A DNA stretch of 17,258 nt, from NCBI GenBank assembly GCA_005884335.1, contig VBCJ01000006.1:1-17258 (forward strand). The letters run 5' to 3'. This DNA comes from Betaproteobacteria bacterium (lineage in GTDB: Bacteria; Pseudomonadota; Gammaproteobacteria; Burkholderiales; SG8-39). Each line of letters opens with the position of its first letter. Within the stretch, counting starts at the first letter, position 1. The translations under genes were made by a program, and so were the position numbers. This document shows positions 1 through 7,191 of the stretch, one piece after another. The notes beneath the pieces are model-generated. The model ran no database searches. It saw nothing but the letters and a program-made list of their open reading frames with translations, and was not told where the DNA came from.

Positions 1-412
1 CGAATACCTCGTCGGTCGAGACGTGCAGAAATCGGAAATCCTCGCGTTGGAAATGCTCTTGCTTTTCCAGCCAAACCCGCGTTTCCTCGAGCAAGGCGAA
101 TGTGCCGAGGATATTGGTCTGAACGAACTCAGCGGGCCCGTGAATGGAACGATCGACGTGGCTTTCCGCGGCGAAGTGAACGAGGGCGCGTGGCGTGTGT
201 CGTTCGAGAAGGCGCCGCACCAGTTCCCGGTCGCAGATGTCCCCGTGGACAAACACGTGCTCCGGGTTGTCCTTGAGGGCCCGGAGGTTCGCGGGATTGC
301 CCGCGTAGGTGAGCTTGTCAAGGTTGATCACGGGGCCTGCGCCTTGCGCGAACCAGTCCAGGACAAAATTCGAGCCTATGAAGCCGGCGCCGCCTGTCAC
401 CAAAATGGTCAT
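1..412 (-). CDS. rfbB: dTDP-glucose 4,6-dehydratase, 3'-truncated by the window edge
   Basis: Converts dTDP-D-glucose to dTDP-4-keto-6-deoxy-D-glucose, the second step of dTDP-L-rhamnose and related deoxysugar synthesis, in the cytoplasm with bound NAD. Only the first 137 codons are present. The protein starts MTILVTGGAGFIGSN, the Rossmann GxxGxxG dinucleotide-binding loop at residues 7-13. It continues through the family segments LDKLTYAGN and HFAAESHVDRSI, and stops in STDEVF. Thr133, Asp134 and Glu135 there are the family's catalytic triad region; the YxxxK motif lies beyond the edge. The ATG at 412 overlaps the stop of the upstream glycosyltransferase gene by four bases (ATGA), so the two are probably translationally coupled. 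The paralogue rffG (enterobacterial common antigen) is the main alternative name. Confidence 0.93.
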   Translation of the reverse strand, partial: MTILVTGGAGFIGSNFVLDWFAQGAGPVINLDKLTYAGNPANLRALKDNPEHVFVHGDICDRELVRRLLERHTPRALVHFAAESHVDRSIHGPAEFVQTNILGTFALLEETRVWLEKQEHFQREDFRFLHVSTDEVF

Positions 413-1155
413 TCCGAGGCGCGCTCCAGCGCCTTCAGTTTCGCGTACTTGTTGAAACTGTTCATACAGCCGATCGTGACGTGCACCAGGCCCGGCACGC
501 CGTCGAGGAATCCTAGCCGCAACAGATAGAACTTGATGAAGCGCAGCAGGGGTGAGAGGACCAGCTGCAACGCATTCGCGCGGCGACCCGCGGCGCGCAG
601 CGACTCGGCCTGCAGACTCGTGTAGCGGTTCTGCTTGTCGAGATACTTCTCCAGCGTTTCCGCCGAATCGTGCAGGAGGTCGCCTCGAAGCCTGAGCACG
701 GGGGACCGAGTTACGATCTTTTCGTGCACGGCCTCGCCACCCCAGCGCGCATGCTCGCGGTGAAACAGGCGCACGTTCCAGTCGGGATAGCCCTCGCCGT
801 GCTTGAGCCAGCGTCCCAAAAAGCGGTTGCGGCGCGGAATGGCGTAGACGAAGCCGCGCGGCGCCTTGAGCTCCGCGACGACAGCCTCGCGAAGCTCTGG
901 GCTCAGGCATTCGTCTGCGTCAACGCACAATACCCACTCGTGGCTCGCAGCGTCGACGGCGAACTGCTTTTGCGCGCCGAACCCGAGCCATTCCTTCTGG
1001 ACTACGCGCGCGCCGTGGCGGGCGGCGAGCTCGACGGTGCCGTCGGTAGAACCCGAGTCCACCACGACGACCTCCTCGGCAAAGGCGACGCTCGCAAGGC
1101 AGCGTTCCAGCAGCGCGGCGGCGTTGCGTGTGATGATGGCTACGGACAAGGGCAT
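409..1155 (-). CDS. WaaE/KdtX-like family 2 glycosyltransferase
   Basis: A 248-residue glycosyltransferase of the GT-A fold, family 2. It probably adds a sugar to the lipopolysaccharide inner core on the cytoplasmic side, as WaaE/KdtX-type beta-1,4-glucosyltransferases do. The N-terminus MPLSVAIITRN is typical of the fold. The nucleotide-sugar loop VVDSGSTDGT lies near residues 31-40, and the metal-binding DxD motif is Asp79-Ala-Asp81 within VDADE. A WaaE-like segment rich in Trp, Arg and His follows (RLFHREHARWGGEAVHE, about 130-145). There is no transmembrane domain, only an amphipathic C-terminal stretch near 200-215. It is transcribed away from waaC/waaA, which supports an LPS role, and is coupled to rfbB downstream. 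The exact acceptor and sugar donor cannot be read from the sequence, so no gene symbol is given. Confidence 0.85.
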   Translation of the reverse strand: MPLSVAIITRNAAALLERCLASVAFAEEVVVVDSGSTDGTVELAARHGARVVQKEWLGFGAQKQFAVDAASHEWVLCVDADECLSPELREAVVAELKAPRGFVYAIPRRNRFLGRWLKHGEGYPDWNVRLFHREHARWGGEAVHEKIVTRSPVLRLRGDLLHDSAETLEKYLDKQNRYTSLQAESLRAAGRRANALQLVLSPLLRFIKFYLLRLGFLDGVPGLVHVTIGCMNSFNKYAKLKALERASE

Positions 1156-1183
1156 GGGCGCGAAGGGAGAGACGGCAAACCCG

Positions 1184-1189
1184 TATAAT
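1184..1189 (+). promoter_or_regulatory. Candidate -10 box for waaC-waaA
   Basis: A perfect TATAAT lies 60 bases before the waaC start, in the 93-base gap between the divergent glycosyltransferase gene and waaC. No good -35 hexamer sits 16-18 bases upstream, so this is only a candidate housekeeping promoter. Confidence 0.4.
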
Positions 1190-1248
1190 CAGCGGCTTAT
1201 GCGCGGCATTCTAACCGCTTTCCGCGCCTGGCGGCCGGACTCGCTTGG

Positions 1249-2202
1249 ATGAAAACAATCCTGATCGTCAAGACCTCTTCGCTCGGCGATGTCGTCCACA
1301 ATCTTCCGGTGGCGAGCGACATTCGGCGGCACTTTCCAGACGCCGGAATCGACTGGGTGGTGGAGGAGCCCTACGCACCGCTTGTGGGGCTGCACTCTGC
1401 CGTCCGGCGCGTGATCCCGGTCGCGCTGCGCCGCTGGCGGCGGCGGCCCCTGGGTCGGTCGACGTGGAGGGAAATCGGTGAATTTCGGCGGCTCTTCCGC
1501 AGCGTGCGCTACGACGCGATCGTCGACACGCAGGGACTGCTCAAGAGCGCCTTGATCGCGCGAGCTGCAAAGGGCGGGCATCATGGATTCGACGCCGGAA
1601 CTGCGCGCGAGCCGCTTGCGGCGCGATTCTACGATGTCACGCATCACGTTCCACTTTCGCAGCACGCGGTGCAGCGCAACCGGGCCCTGGGTGCTGCTGC
1701 GCTGGGTTATCGGGTGGAAGAGCCGATCGATTATGGTATCGTCATCTCGGGATCGCTTACGCAGCCGGCGCAGCCTTACGCGGTGCTGTTGCACGGCAGC
1801 AGCCGTCGCGACAAGCTCTGGGCCGAGGCTGCATGGATAGAGCTGGGTCGGGCCCTCGCCGCTCGGGGCCTCGCTTGTGTTCTGCCCTGGGGAAGCGATG
1901 AAGAGCGGAAGCGAAGCGAGCGCATTGCGGAAAGTCTGAGCCGCGCCGAGGTCCCTCCTCTTCAGCCTCTCGATCGCCTGGCTGTGTTGCTCGGAAAAGC
2001 CGTCGCGGTTGTAGGCGTGGATACCGGCCTCACCCATCTTGCGGCCGCGCTCGGAAGGCCGGTTGCCGCGATCTACTGCGGCACGGACCCGAGTTTCACC
2101 GGAGTATACGGGGCGCCACGGGCGAAGAATCTCGGAGGCCCGGGCGAGCGCCCCTCGCCGGAACAGGCACTCCAAGCGCTTGAAGCCGTCGGGGCGTTCT
2201 GA
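1249..2202 (+). CDS. waaC: Lipopolysaccharide heptosyltransferase I
   Basis: Transfers the first L-glycero-D-manno-heptose from ADP-heptose to Kdo2-lipid A at the inner face of the cytoplasmic membrane (GT family 9, GT-B fold). The 317-residue length matches the family. The N-terminus MKTILIVKTSSLGDVVHNLP is the family signature, with the likely catalytic Asp14 in LGDVVH. HGSSRRDKLW (Lys189) and GVDTGLTHLAAALGRP (near 255-270) are the ADP-heptose-binding signatures of the C-terminal domain. No clear Shine-Dalgarno sequence precedes the ATG, which was chosen by homology of the N-terminus. The stop codon shares one base with the waaA start (TGATG), so the two genes form a coupled operon for inner-core assembly. 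Confidence 0.95.
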   Translation: MKTILIVKTSSLGDVVHNLPVASDIRRHFPDAGIDWVVEEPYAPLVGLHSAVRRVIPVALRRWRRRPLGRSTWREIGEFRRLFRSVRYDAIVDTQGLLKSALIARAAKGGHHGFDAGTAREPLAARFYDVTHHVPLSQHAVQRNRALGAAALGYRVEEPIDYGIVISGSLTQPAQPYAVLLHGSSRRDKLWAEAAWIELGRALAARGLACVLPWGSDEERKRSERIAESLSRAEVPPLQPLDRLAVLLGKAVAVVGVDTGLTHLAAALGRPVAAIYCGTDPSFTGVYGAPRAKNLGGPGERPSPEQALQALEAVGAF

Positions 2203-3452
2203 TGTGGCGGGCCGGCTATAGATTGCTTCTTTGGCTCGCTTTCCCCTTCGTGCTCGCGCGCCTGTGGTGGCGTGGGCGGCACGAGCCGGGATACAGGCAG
2301 AACTTAGCCGAGCGATTCGGCTTCTACCCCACCAGGCCCGCGAGGCCAGTGATCTGGTTGCACGCCGTATCGGTGGGTGAGACACGTGCCGCGGAGCCAC
2401 TGCTGCACGCGCTGCGATCGCGTCATCCGGATTGCGATTTGTTGATTACCCAGATGACCGCAACCGGCCGGGAGGCTGCGCAGCAACTATTCGGCGGCGC
2501 CGTGCTCGTTGCGTGGCTCGCTTACGACTATCCCTCGGCCGTCAGGCGGTTCCTGCGCAACTTCCGGCCTCGGCTTGGCATTCTGATGGAAACTGAAATC
2601 TGGTTTCATCTCGTGGGCGAATGTCAACGCTCCGGCGTGCCGCTCCTGCTTGCCAATGCCCGAATGTCGGCTAAGTCGGCGCGCAGCTACGCCGCGGTTG
2701 CCCCGCTCGTACGGGTTGCACTAGGAGGTCTGAGCGCGGTCGCGGCGCAAACCACCGAGGACGCCGAACGGCTTCGGTCCCTCGGCGCGCAGGCTGTGGA
2801 AATCACCGGAAACCTCAAGTTTGACGCCCATCCCAACGCCCGGAGCGAATCACTCGCAGCGCAATTCCGGCACCGGTTTGGTAGTCGAGCGGTGTTGCTT
2901 GCCGCGAGCACTCGCGAGGGCGAGGAAGACCTGCTGCTTAACGCTTTGGAACAAAACGCCCTCGGGGACGCGATTCTGGTCATTGTGCCGCGACACCCAC
3001 AACGGTTCGACACGGTAGCACAGCTTCTTGCATCCCGGGGTCTGAAGTTCATCCGGCGCAGCGCCAACACGCCACTCGATGCCGACTGCGACATCGTGCT
3101 CGGCGACAGCATGGGTGAAATGGCAGCCTATTATCGCGCCTGCGACGTTGCCTTCGTCGGAGGAAGCCTGCTTACCTATGGCGGTCAGAATCTGATTGAG
3201 GCTTGCGCGGCAGGCGTGCCGGTACTGATCGGACCCTACACCTACAATTTCGCGCAGGCGGCCGAGAGCGCGGTCGCAGCGGGCGCGGCGGTGCGAGTCA
3301 ACAGTGCCGAAGAAGTGATACGGCTGGCACGATCCATACTTCAGGACGCGGGGCTGCGCGAGCGAATGGGAAAGGCTGGAGTCGCGTTCTGTGCGGCGCA
3401 CCGGGGTGCCACCGAGCGGACGCTTGCGATCTGCGAGCGGCTGCTTGGGTGA
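2202..3452 (+). CDS. waaA: 3-deoxy-D-manno-octulosonic acid (Kdo) transferase
   Basis: Transfers Kdo from CMP-Kdo to the lipid IVA precursor, an essential early step of LPS core assembly, as a GT family 30 membrane-anchored enzyme. It has 416 residues, close to the usual family length. An N-terminal hydrophobic anchor (LLLWLAFPFVLARLWW, about 8-23) is followed by the family block RxGFYP. HAVSVGE spans residues 54-60, with Glu60 as the likely catalytic base. Further family signatures are METEIW near 129-134, ITGNLKFD near 202-209, and GGSLLTYGGQN with the LIEACAAGVPVLIGP block in the C-terminal domain. Its start overlaps the waaC stop. It ends 14 bases from the convergent tolC-like gene, with no obvious hairpin terminator between them. 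The sequence does not show whether it adds one or two Kdo residues. Confidence 0.96.
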   Translation: MWRAGYRLLLWLAFPFVLARLWWRGRHEPGYRQNLAERFGFYPTRPARPVIWLHAVSVGETRAAEPLLHALRSRHPDCDLLITQMTATGREAAQQLFGGAVLVAWLAYDYPSAVRRFLRNFRPRLGILMETEIWFHLVGECQRSGVPLLLANARMSAKSARSYAAVAPLVRVALGGLSAVAAQTTEDAERLRSLGAQAVEITGNLKFDAHPNARSESLAAQFRHRFGSRAVLLAASTREGEEDLLLNALEQNALGDAILVIVPRHPQRFDTVAQLLASRGLKFIRRSANTPLDADCDIVLGDSMGEMAAYYRACDVAFVGGSLLTYGGQNLIEACAAGVPVLIGPYTYNFAQAAESAVAAGAAVRVNSAEEVIRLARSILQDAGLRERMGKAGVAFCAAHRGATERTLAICERLLG

Positions 3453-3466
3453 GCTCGCCGTACCGG

Positions 3467-4801
3467 TCAGTTCGTCCCGAGCAGGCGGTTCACTTCCTCT
3501 ACGTCGGCTTCTCCCAGACTCCCCGCGGCGGCCTTCAGCCTCAGGCCGTTGAGAATGGTGTCATAGCGCGCCCTGGAGAGATCGCGCAGCGTACTGAAGA
3601 CCTGCTGCTGCGCGTTCAAGACGTCGATGTTGATGCGCACGCCGACCTCGTAGCCGAGCTTGTTCGAATCAAGCGCGCTCCGGCTGGAAACAAGCGCCGC
3701 CTCCAGAGCTCGTACCTGGGCCATCCCATTGATCACGCCAACGTACGACTGGCGAGCGGATAACGCGGCGGTACGCCGCGCGCCTTCAAGATCCTGCTGC
3801 GCTTTTTCGCGATTGGCGACCGCTTGCCGAACCAGGGAGCTGACATTGCCGCCCGTATAAAGCGGCAACGCGAGCTGCAGCCCGATGACGTAGTTAATCG
3901 AGTCGGAGGCGGAATTGTTGAGCGCTGTGGAGCTGATACTCGTTGAGTTCTGGCCCGCGGTGCCCACGATGTTCAAGGTGGGCAGGTGCCCCGCTCGGGT
4001 TCGTTCGATTTCGCGCACCGCCACCTCGAGGGCGGCTTCCTGGGCGCGCACCGGATAGCCTTGGTTCGCGGCAGCGGCGGCCCAGTCTTCCATCGAGTTA
4101 GGTCTGGGTGGGTTGAGCTCGATGTTGGGCTTCAGCGGCTCGAGCCGCTCTGGAAACTTGCCCACGATCTGCTGCAAAGTGCGCTTCTTGATTTCGAGAT
4201 CGCTTTGAGCCGCGATTTCCTGAGAGGTCGCGAGGTCGAAGCGCGCTTGAGCCTCGTGAGTATCGGTGATCGTCGCGGTGCCGACTTCGAAATTGCGCTT
4301 GGCCTGGGCGAGCTGCTCGGAGATCGCCACCTTCTGCCCTTGGATGAATGCGAGGCTGTCCTGTGAGGCGAGCACGTCGAAGTAGGCTTGCGCGACCCGC
4401 ACTATCAGATCCTGGGTAGCTTGGCCGAAAGTGGCTTCGGACTGCGCCGCCTTGAATCCGGCCTCCTTGTACACTTGAATGCTTTGCCAATTGAAGAGAG
4501 GTTGCGTGAGCGTCACGGTGTATCCGTTGGAAGGACCCTTCCGCGTCTGTTCCGGGGCGGTGCCCCGAAAACCTATGTTGACGTCGTTGTATTGTGTGAA
4601 CGCCGTTGCGTTGACGGTAGGCAAAATCTGCGCGAGGCCCTGGGGCAAACTTTCAAGACCCGCATCGCGCGTCGCACGCGCCGAGGCGTAGTTGGCATCG
4701 TTCGCGAGAGCGTCGCGATAGATCTGCAAAAGGTCCGCTGCGCGCGCGGGCACCGCCGACAATGCAACCGTCAATGACAGTGCGATACAAAAGCGTGGCA
4801 T
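3467..4801 (-). CDS. tolC: TolC-family outer membrane channel protein
   Basis: Outer-membrane trimeric channel subunit of type I secretion or tripartite efflux systems. The 444-residue precursor starts with a signal peptide (MPRFCIALSLTVALSAVPARAA, cleavage probably after ARA near residue 21). Next come LLQIYRDALANDANYASARA, the standard first helix of TolC proteins, and two outer-membrane-efflux repeats rich in Ala, Gln and Glu helices. QPLFNWQS (near 101) and LALPLYTGGNVSS (near 312) are the two beta-strand turns expected for the duplicated fold. RARYDTILNGLRLKAAAGSL is the conserved C-terminal helix. The gene lies 29 bases downstream of the Pcm-like gene on the same strand, a pairing common in betaproteobacteria. 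No inner-membrane or adaptor partner is in the window, so the cargo is unknown. Confidence 0.93.
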   Translation of the reverse strand: MPRFCIALSLTVALSAVPARAADLLQIYRDALANDANYASARATRDAGLESLPQGLAQILPTVNATAFTQYNDVNIGFRGTAPEQTRKGPSNGYTVTLTQPLFNWQSIQVYKEAGFKAAQSEATFGQATQDLIVRVAQAYFDVLASQDSLAFIQGQKVAISEQLAQAKRNFEVGTATITDTHEAQARFDLATSQEIAAQSDLEIKKRTLQQIVGKFPERLEPLKPNIELNPPRPNSMEDWAAAAANQGYPVRAQEAALEVAVREIERTRAGHLPTLNIVGTAGQNSTSISSTALNNSASDSINYVIGLQLALPLYTGGNVSSLVRQAVANREKAQQDLEGARRTAALSARQSYVGVINGMAQVRALEAALVSSRSALDSNKLGYEVGVRINIDVLNAQQQVFSTLRDLSRARYDTILNGLRLKAAAGSLGEADVEEVNRLLGTN

Positions 4802-4830
4802 GACCGCTGCAACTCGGTGGGGGGTTACCG

Positions 4831-5496
4831 CTAAAATTCGAAGCGCGCCGGCTGCAACGCGTTCTTGAGCGGAGCGAGACAGGTCTCGAACAGATCAGTG
4901 GTGTAGCATGAGCCTTCGTCAACGCTGGTAATGAGGCGCGCTTCCATCACCGGCGGATCGCCCACGACCGCGAAAAGCCGTCCCCCTACCTTGAGCTGCG
5001 AAATCAAAGTCTGCGGCAAGATCGGTGTCGAGCCGGTGAGTACGATGACGTCGTAAGGCGCAAATGTTCGCCAGCCTTGCGCCGCGTCACCGAGCTGGAC
5101 AGTGGCGTTCTCCACGCCGCCTCGTCGAAGATTCTCTTCCCCGAACGCCTTCAGCTTCGGATTGATCTCAACCGAGTACACGTGGTGCGACCGGGCGGCG
5201 AGAAGTGCCGCGAGATAACCGCTGCCGGTGCCCACTTCGAGCACGTGTTCGTTTTTCTTCACCGCCAGTTCCTGCAGAATGCGCGCTTCCACCTTGGGCT
5301 GCATCATGCGTTCGCCCTCGTCTGCACCATCGTATAGCGGAATTTCCAGGTCCGAGAAGGCAAACGCCCGGTACTCGGCGGGGACGAATTCCTCGCGGCG
5401 CACCACGTACAAAAGATCGAGCACATCCTGGTCGAGCACTTCCCAAGTGCGGATCTGCTGTTCGACCATGTTGAAGCGGGCTTGCTCGACGTTCAT
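4831..5496 (-). CDS. Protein-L-isoaspartate O-methyltransferase family protein
   Basis: An S-adenosylmethionine-dependent methyltransferase related to Pcm, which starts repair of isoaspartyl residues in damaged proteins. The SAM-binding motif I is LEVGTGSGYLAALLA (near 86-100), followed by VYSVEINPKL and VGGRLFAVVGD, the usual Pcm post-I and motif III segments. The N-terminus MNVEQARFNMVEQQIRTWEVLD is typical of the subfamily found upstream of tolC in betaproteobacteria. I chose the ATG at 5496 (221 residues). An in-frame ATG at 5535 would begin upstream of a good extended -10 element (5526-5534), so a transcript from that promoter would not include it. No strong Shine-Dalgarno is seen for either start. 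Whether this subfamily really acts on isoaspartate is not shown by the sequence. Confidence 0.88.
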   Translation of the reverse strand: MNVEQARFNMVEQQIRTWEVLDQDVLDLLYVVRREEFVPAEYRAFAFSDLEIPLYDGADEGERMMQPKVEARILQELAVKKNEHVLEVGTGSGYLAALLAARSHHVYSVEINPKLKAFGEENLRRGGVENATVQLGDAAQGWRTFAPYDVIVLTGSTPILPQTLISQLKVGGRLFAVVGDPPVMEARLITSVDEGSCYTTDLFETCLAPLKNALQPARFEF

Positions 5497-5525
5497 AGGA
5501 GTGGGAAGTCGCGCGAAAGGCGCCG

Positions 5526-5534
5526 ATTCTAGCA
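5526..5534 (-). promoter_or_regulatory. Extended -10 promoter element of the pcm-like/tolC unit
   Basis: Read on the minus strand this is TGCTAGAAT, an extended -10 (TGn then TAGAAT, 5/6 to TATAAT). The -35 region is poor, as is common for extended -10 promoters. Initiation would fall near 5519, giving a leader of about 23 bases to the ATG at 5496. Confidence 0.45.
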
Positions 5535-5665
5535 TTGATTGCGGCGCGTTCCGGCGCTAGACTTCTGACTTTCACTGATGTTAGCAGCGAATGGAGACCG
5601 AGGCGCCGTCCCAGCGACTGCACTTGAGGGGCGCCTAGCGATGAATCAAAATAGCCCTCGACAGG

Positions 5666-5671
5666 GATAAT
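5666..5671 (+). promoter_or_regulatory. Weak candidate -10 box before the STAS gene
   Basis: GATAAT lies 67 bases before the preferred STAS start at 5738 and just before a TTG at 5675. No convincing -35 is visible at the right distance. The 241-base gap 5497-5737 otherwise holds only the divergent pcm promoter and an inverted repeat of low significance. Confidence 0.25.
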
Positions 5672-5737
5672 TTCTTGAAGCGGCGCAATTATCGATCACC
5701 GCAAGCGTGTTTAACCGTCCGGGAGCCTTTTCGTTCC

Positions 5738-6121
5738 ATGCATGTATCTCAAGAACGCTATGGTGACGCGCTGGTGCTCACCCCGATCGGGCGAGTCGAC
5801 AACAGCACCACCGACGGGCTGAAGTCCGGGCTCGACGCCTATGTAGCCAGCTGCCGCGCTGGGGGAAATCGCCTGGTCTTGGATTTTTCGAAGGTGGACT
5901 ACATTAGCAGTGTCGGATTGCGCGTTTTGATGCTGGCGGGCAAGGAAATCCGTGAGCAGGGAGGCTCGATCGTGGTAGCGGCGCTCCAGCCCGTGGTGCG
6001 CGAAATCTTCGAGATCAGCCGCTTCAACCTTGTCTTCCAGTGTTTTGGGTCTGTGCGCGAAGCTCTGACAAAAGTATCGCCGACCGCCCTGGCGGCCTAC
6101 GACTCCGCCCATGGCACCTGA
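5738..6121 (+). CDS. STAS-domain anti-sigma factor antagonist (SpoIIAA/RsbV-like)
   Basis: A single-domain STAS protein of 127 residues. In partner-switching systems such proteins bind and neutralise a RsbW/SpoIIAB-type kinase when unphosphorylated, and are released when the kinase phosphorylates a conserved serine. The core is visible as LVLTPIGRVDNSTTD, LVLDFSKVDYISSVGLRVL and a C-terminal helix EIFEISRF. Counting from the ATG, the Ser two residues before the Gly of SSVG is Ser58, the same place as the phosphoserine of SpoIIAA. I preferred the ATG at 5738, with GGGAG at 5721-5725, over an in-frame TTG at 5675 that adds 21 non-domain residues. The stop is three bases from the hydrolase start, so the two are probably co-translated. 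Its likely kinase is the HATPase gene at 10419 and its likely phosphatase the CHASE2-SpoIIE protein at 7192. Confidence 0.9.
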   Translation: MHVSQERYGDALVLTPIGRVDNSTTDGLKSGLDAYVASCRAGGNRLVLDFSKVDYISSVGLRVLMLAGKEIREQGGSIVVAALQPVVREIFEISRFNLVFQCFGSVREALTKVSPTALAAYDSAHGT

Positions 6122-6124
6122 CCG

Positions 6125-7090
6125 ATGGCGCTGTGGGTCACGTTCTGGGGAACGCGCGGTTCCATCCCCGTCTCTCTGGACTCCGCGTCGATCAGGGACA
6201 AGCTTGCCCATGCGATAGTCGCGGCTTCGGGTAAGCGCCTCGACACGCAAGAAAAGGCGCGGGCATGGGTCGACTCTGAGCTTGATTTTGCGGTTTCGCA
6301 CACTTTCGGAGGCAATTCCGCTTGCGTGCAACTCGATGCGGGTGACGACGAGCATGTATTGTGCGATCTCGGCAGCGGCGTACGCGCCTTCGGAAACCAT
6401 GTATTTACCCGGGACGGTCCCGCCAAGGCCAACGTCTTCCACGTGTTCCAGTCCCATCTTCACTGGGACCACATCATGGGCTTTCCTTTTTTTGCTCCGG
6501 CCTACGTCCCCGGGAACAGGATTCGGATTTACGGCTGTCACACCAATCTCGAAGAAGCTCTTCGCCGCCAACAGGACCCGCCGAGTTTTCCCGTGCCGTT
6601 TGATCGCCTCGGGGCTTCGATAGAATTCGTCACGCTCCAGCCTGGCAGGAGCTATGACGTCGCCGGATGGAGCGTGACCGCGAAGCTTCAGAGCCATTCC
6701 GGTGATTCCTACGGCTATCGATTCGTCCGTGATGGCCGGATCATCGTCTATTCGACCGACTCCGAGCACAGGCTGGACGTCCCGGAAGCGGTCGAAGGCG
6801 CCGCCACTTTTTTTGCCGACGCCGACTTGGTGATTTTCGACGCCATGTACTCGCTCGCGGAAGCCGTGTCGGTGAAGGAGGACTGGGGCCACTCGAGCAA
6901 CGTGGTCGGGGTCGAGTTGTGCCAGCTTGCCAATGTGAAACACCTGGTGCTTTTCCATCACGAACCGGCCAACAACGACGAGCGCATCGCCCAGATCTGG
7001 CGCGAAACCCTGCGTTACGAAGAAATCTCGCGAACAGGTGAGCCGCTGCGCATCTCGGTCGCCTACGACGGCTTGGAGATCGAGCTCTGA
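6125..7090 (+). CDS. Metallo-beta-lactamase-fold hydrolase, PhnP-like
   Basis: A 321-residue cytoplasmic metallo-hydrolase of the beta-lactamase superfamily. It opens with VTFWGTRGSIPV, a start shared with PhnP-type phosphodiesterases. The metal-binding motif SHLHWDH spans residues 110-116 (His111, His113, Asp115, His116). Further likely ligands are His in LQSHSGDSYGY (near 187), Asp in YSTDSE (near 210), His in DWGHSS (near 258) and His in LFHHEP (near 279), so both metal sites look intact. An insertion of about 60 residues between TRGSIP and FGGNSA makes it longer than minimal PhnP. The substrate is unknown; a phosphodiester such as a cyclic nucleotide is a guess from fold only. It sits between the STAS and CHASE2-SpoIIE genes, three bases after the former, implying a role in the same signalling unit. 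Confidence 0.87.
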   Translation: MALWVTFWGTRGSIPVSLDSASIRDKLAHAIVAASGKRLDTQEKARAWVDSELDFAVSHTFGGNSACVQLDAGDDEHVLCDLGSGVRAFGNHVFTRDGPAKANVFHVFQSHLHWDHIMGFPFFAPAYVPGNRIRIYGCHTNLEEALRRQQDPPSFPVPFDRLGASIEFVTLQPGRSYDVAGWSVTAKLQSHSGDSYGYRFVRDGRIIVYSTDSEHRLDVPEAVEGAATFFADADLVIFDAMYSLAEAVSVKEDWGHSSNVVGVELCQLANVKHLVLFHHEPANNDERIAQIWRETLRYEEISRTGEPLRISVAYDGLEIEL

Positions 7091-7191
7091 GGGGCAAATC
7101 GTCGCCGGGTGCTAGGGACGCCGGCTGGTACTCCGGATCGGAGTGGGTCGCACGAGCAAATCGCTTTGGAGCCAAGTTCAATTCACGCGGC

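Noticed and set aside
1189..2400. Long minus-strand open frame of 403 codons opposite waaC and waaA
   Set aside because: It runs antisense to two clearly conserved genes, is rich in Arg, Pro and Ser as expected of a GC-rich shadow frame, and shows no recognisable domain.
5601..5636. Inverted repeat AGGCGCC / GGCGCCT before the STAS gene
   Set aside because: The half-sites contain the self-palindrome GGCGCC, common in GC-rich DNA; the 22-base loop and missing T-run argue against a terminator, and no operator class is recognised.
5711..6961. Minus-strand open frame of 416 codons opposite the STAS and MBL genes
   Set aside because: It covers two genes with recognisable catalytic or phosphorylation motifs and itself has no family motif or ribosome binding site.
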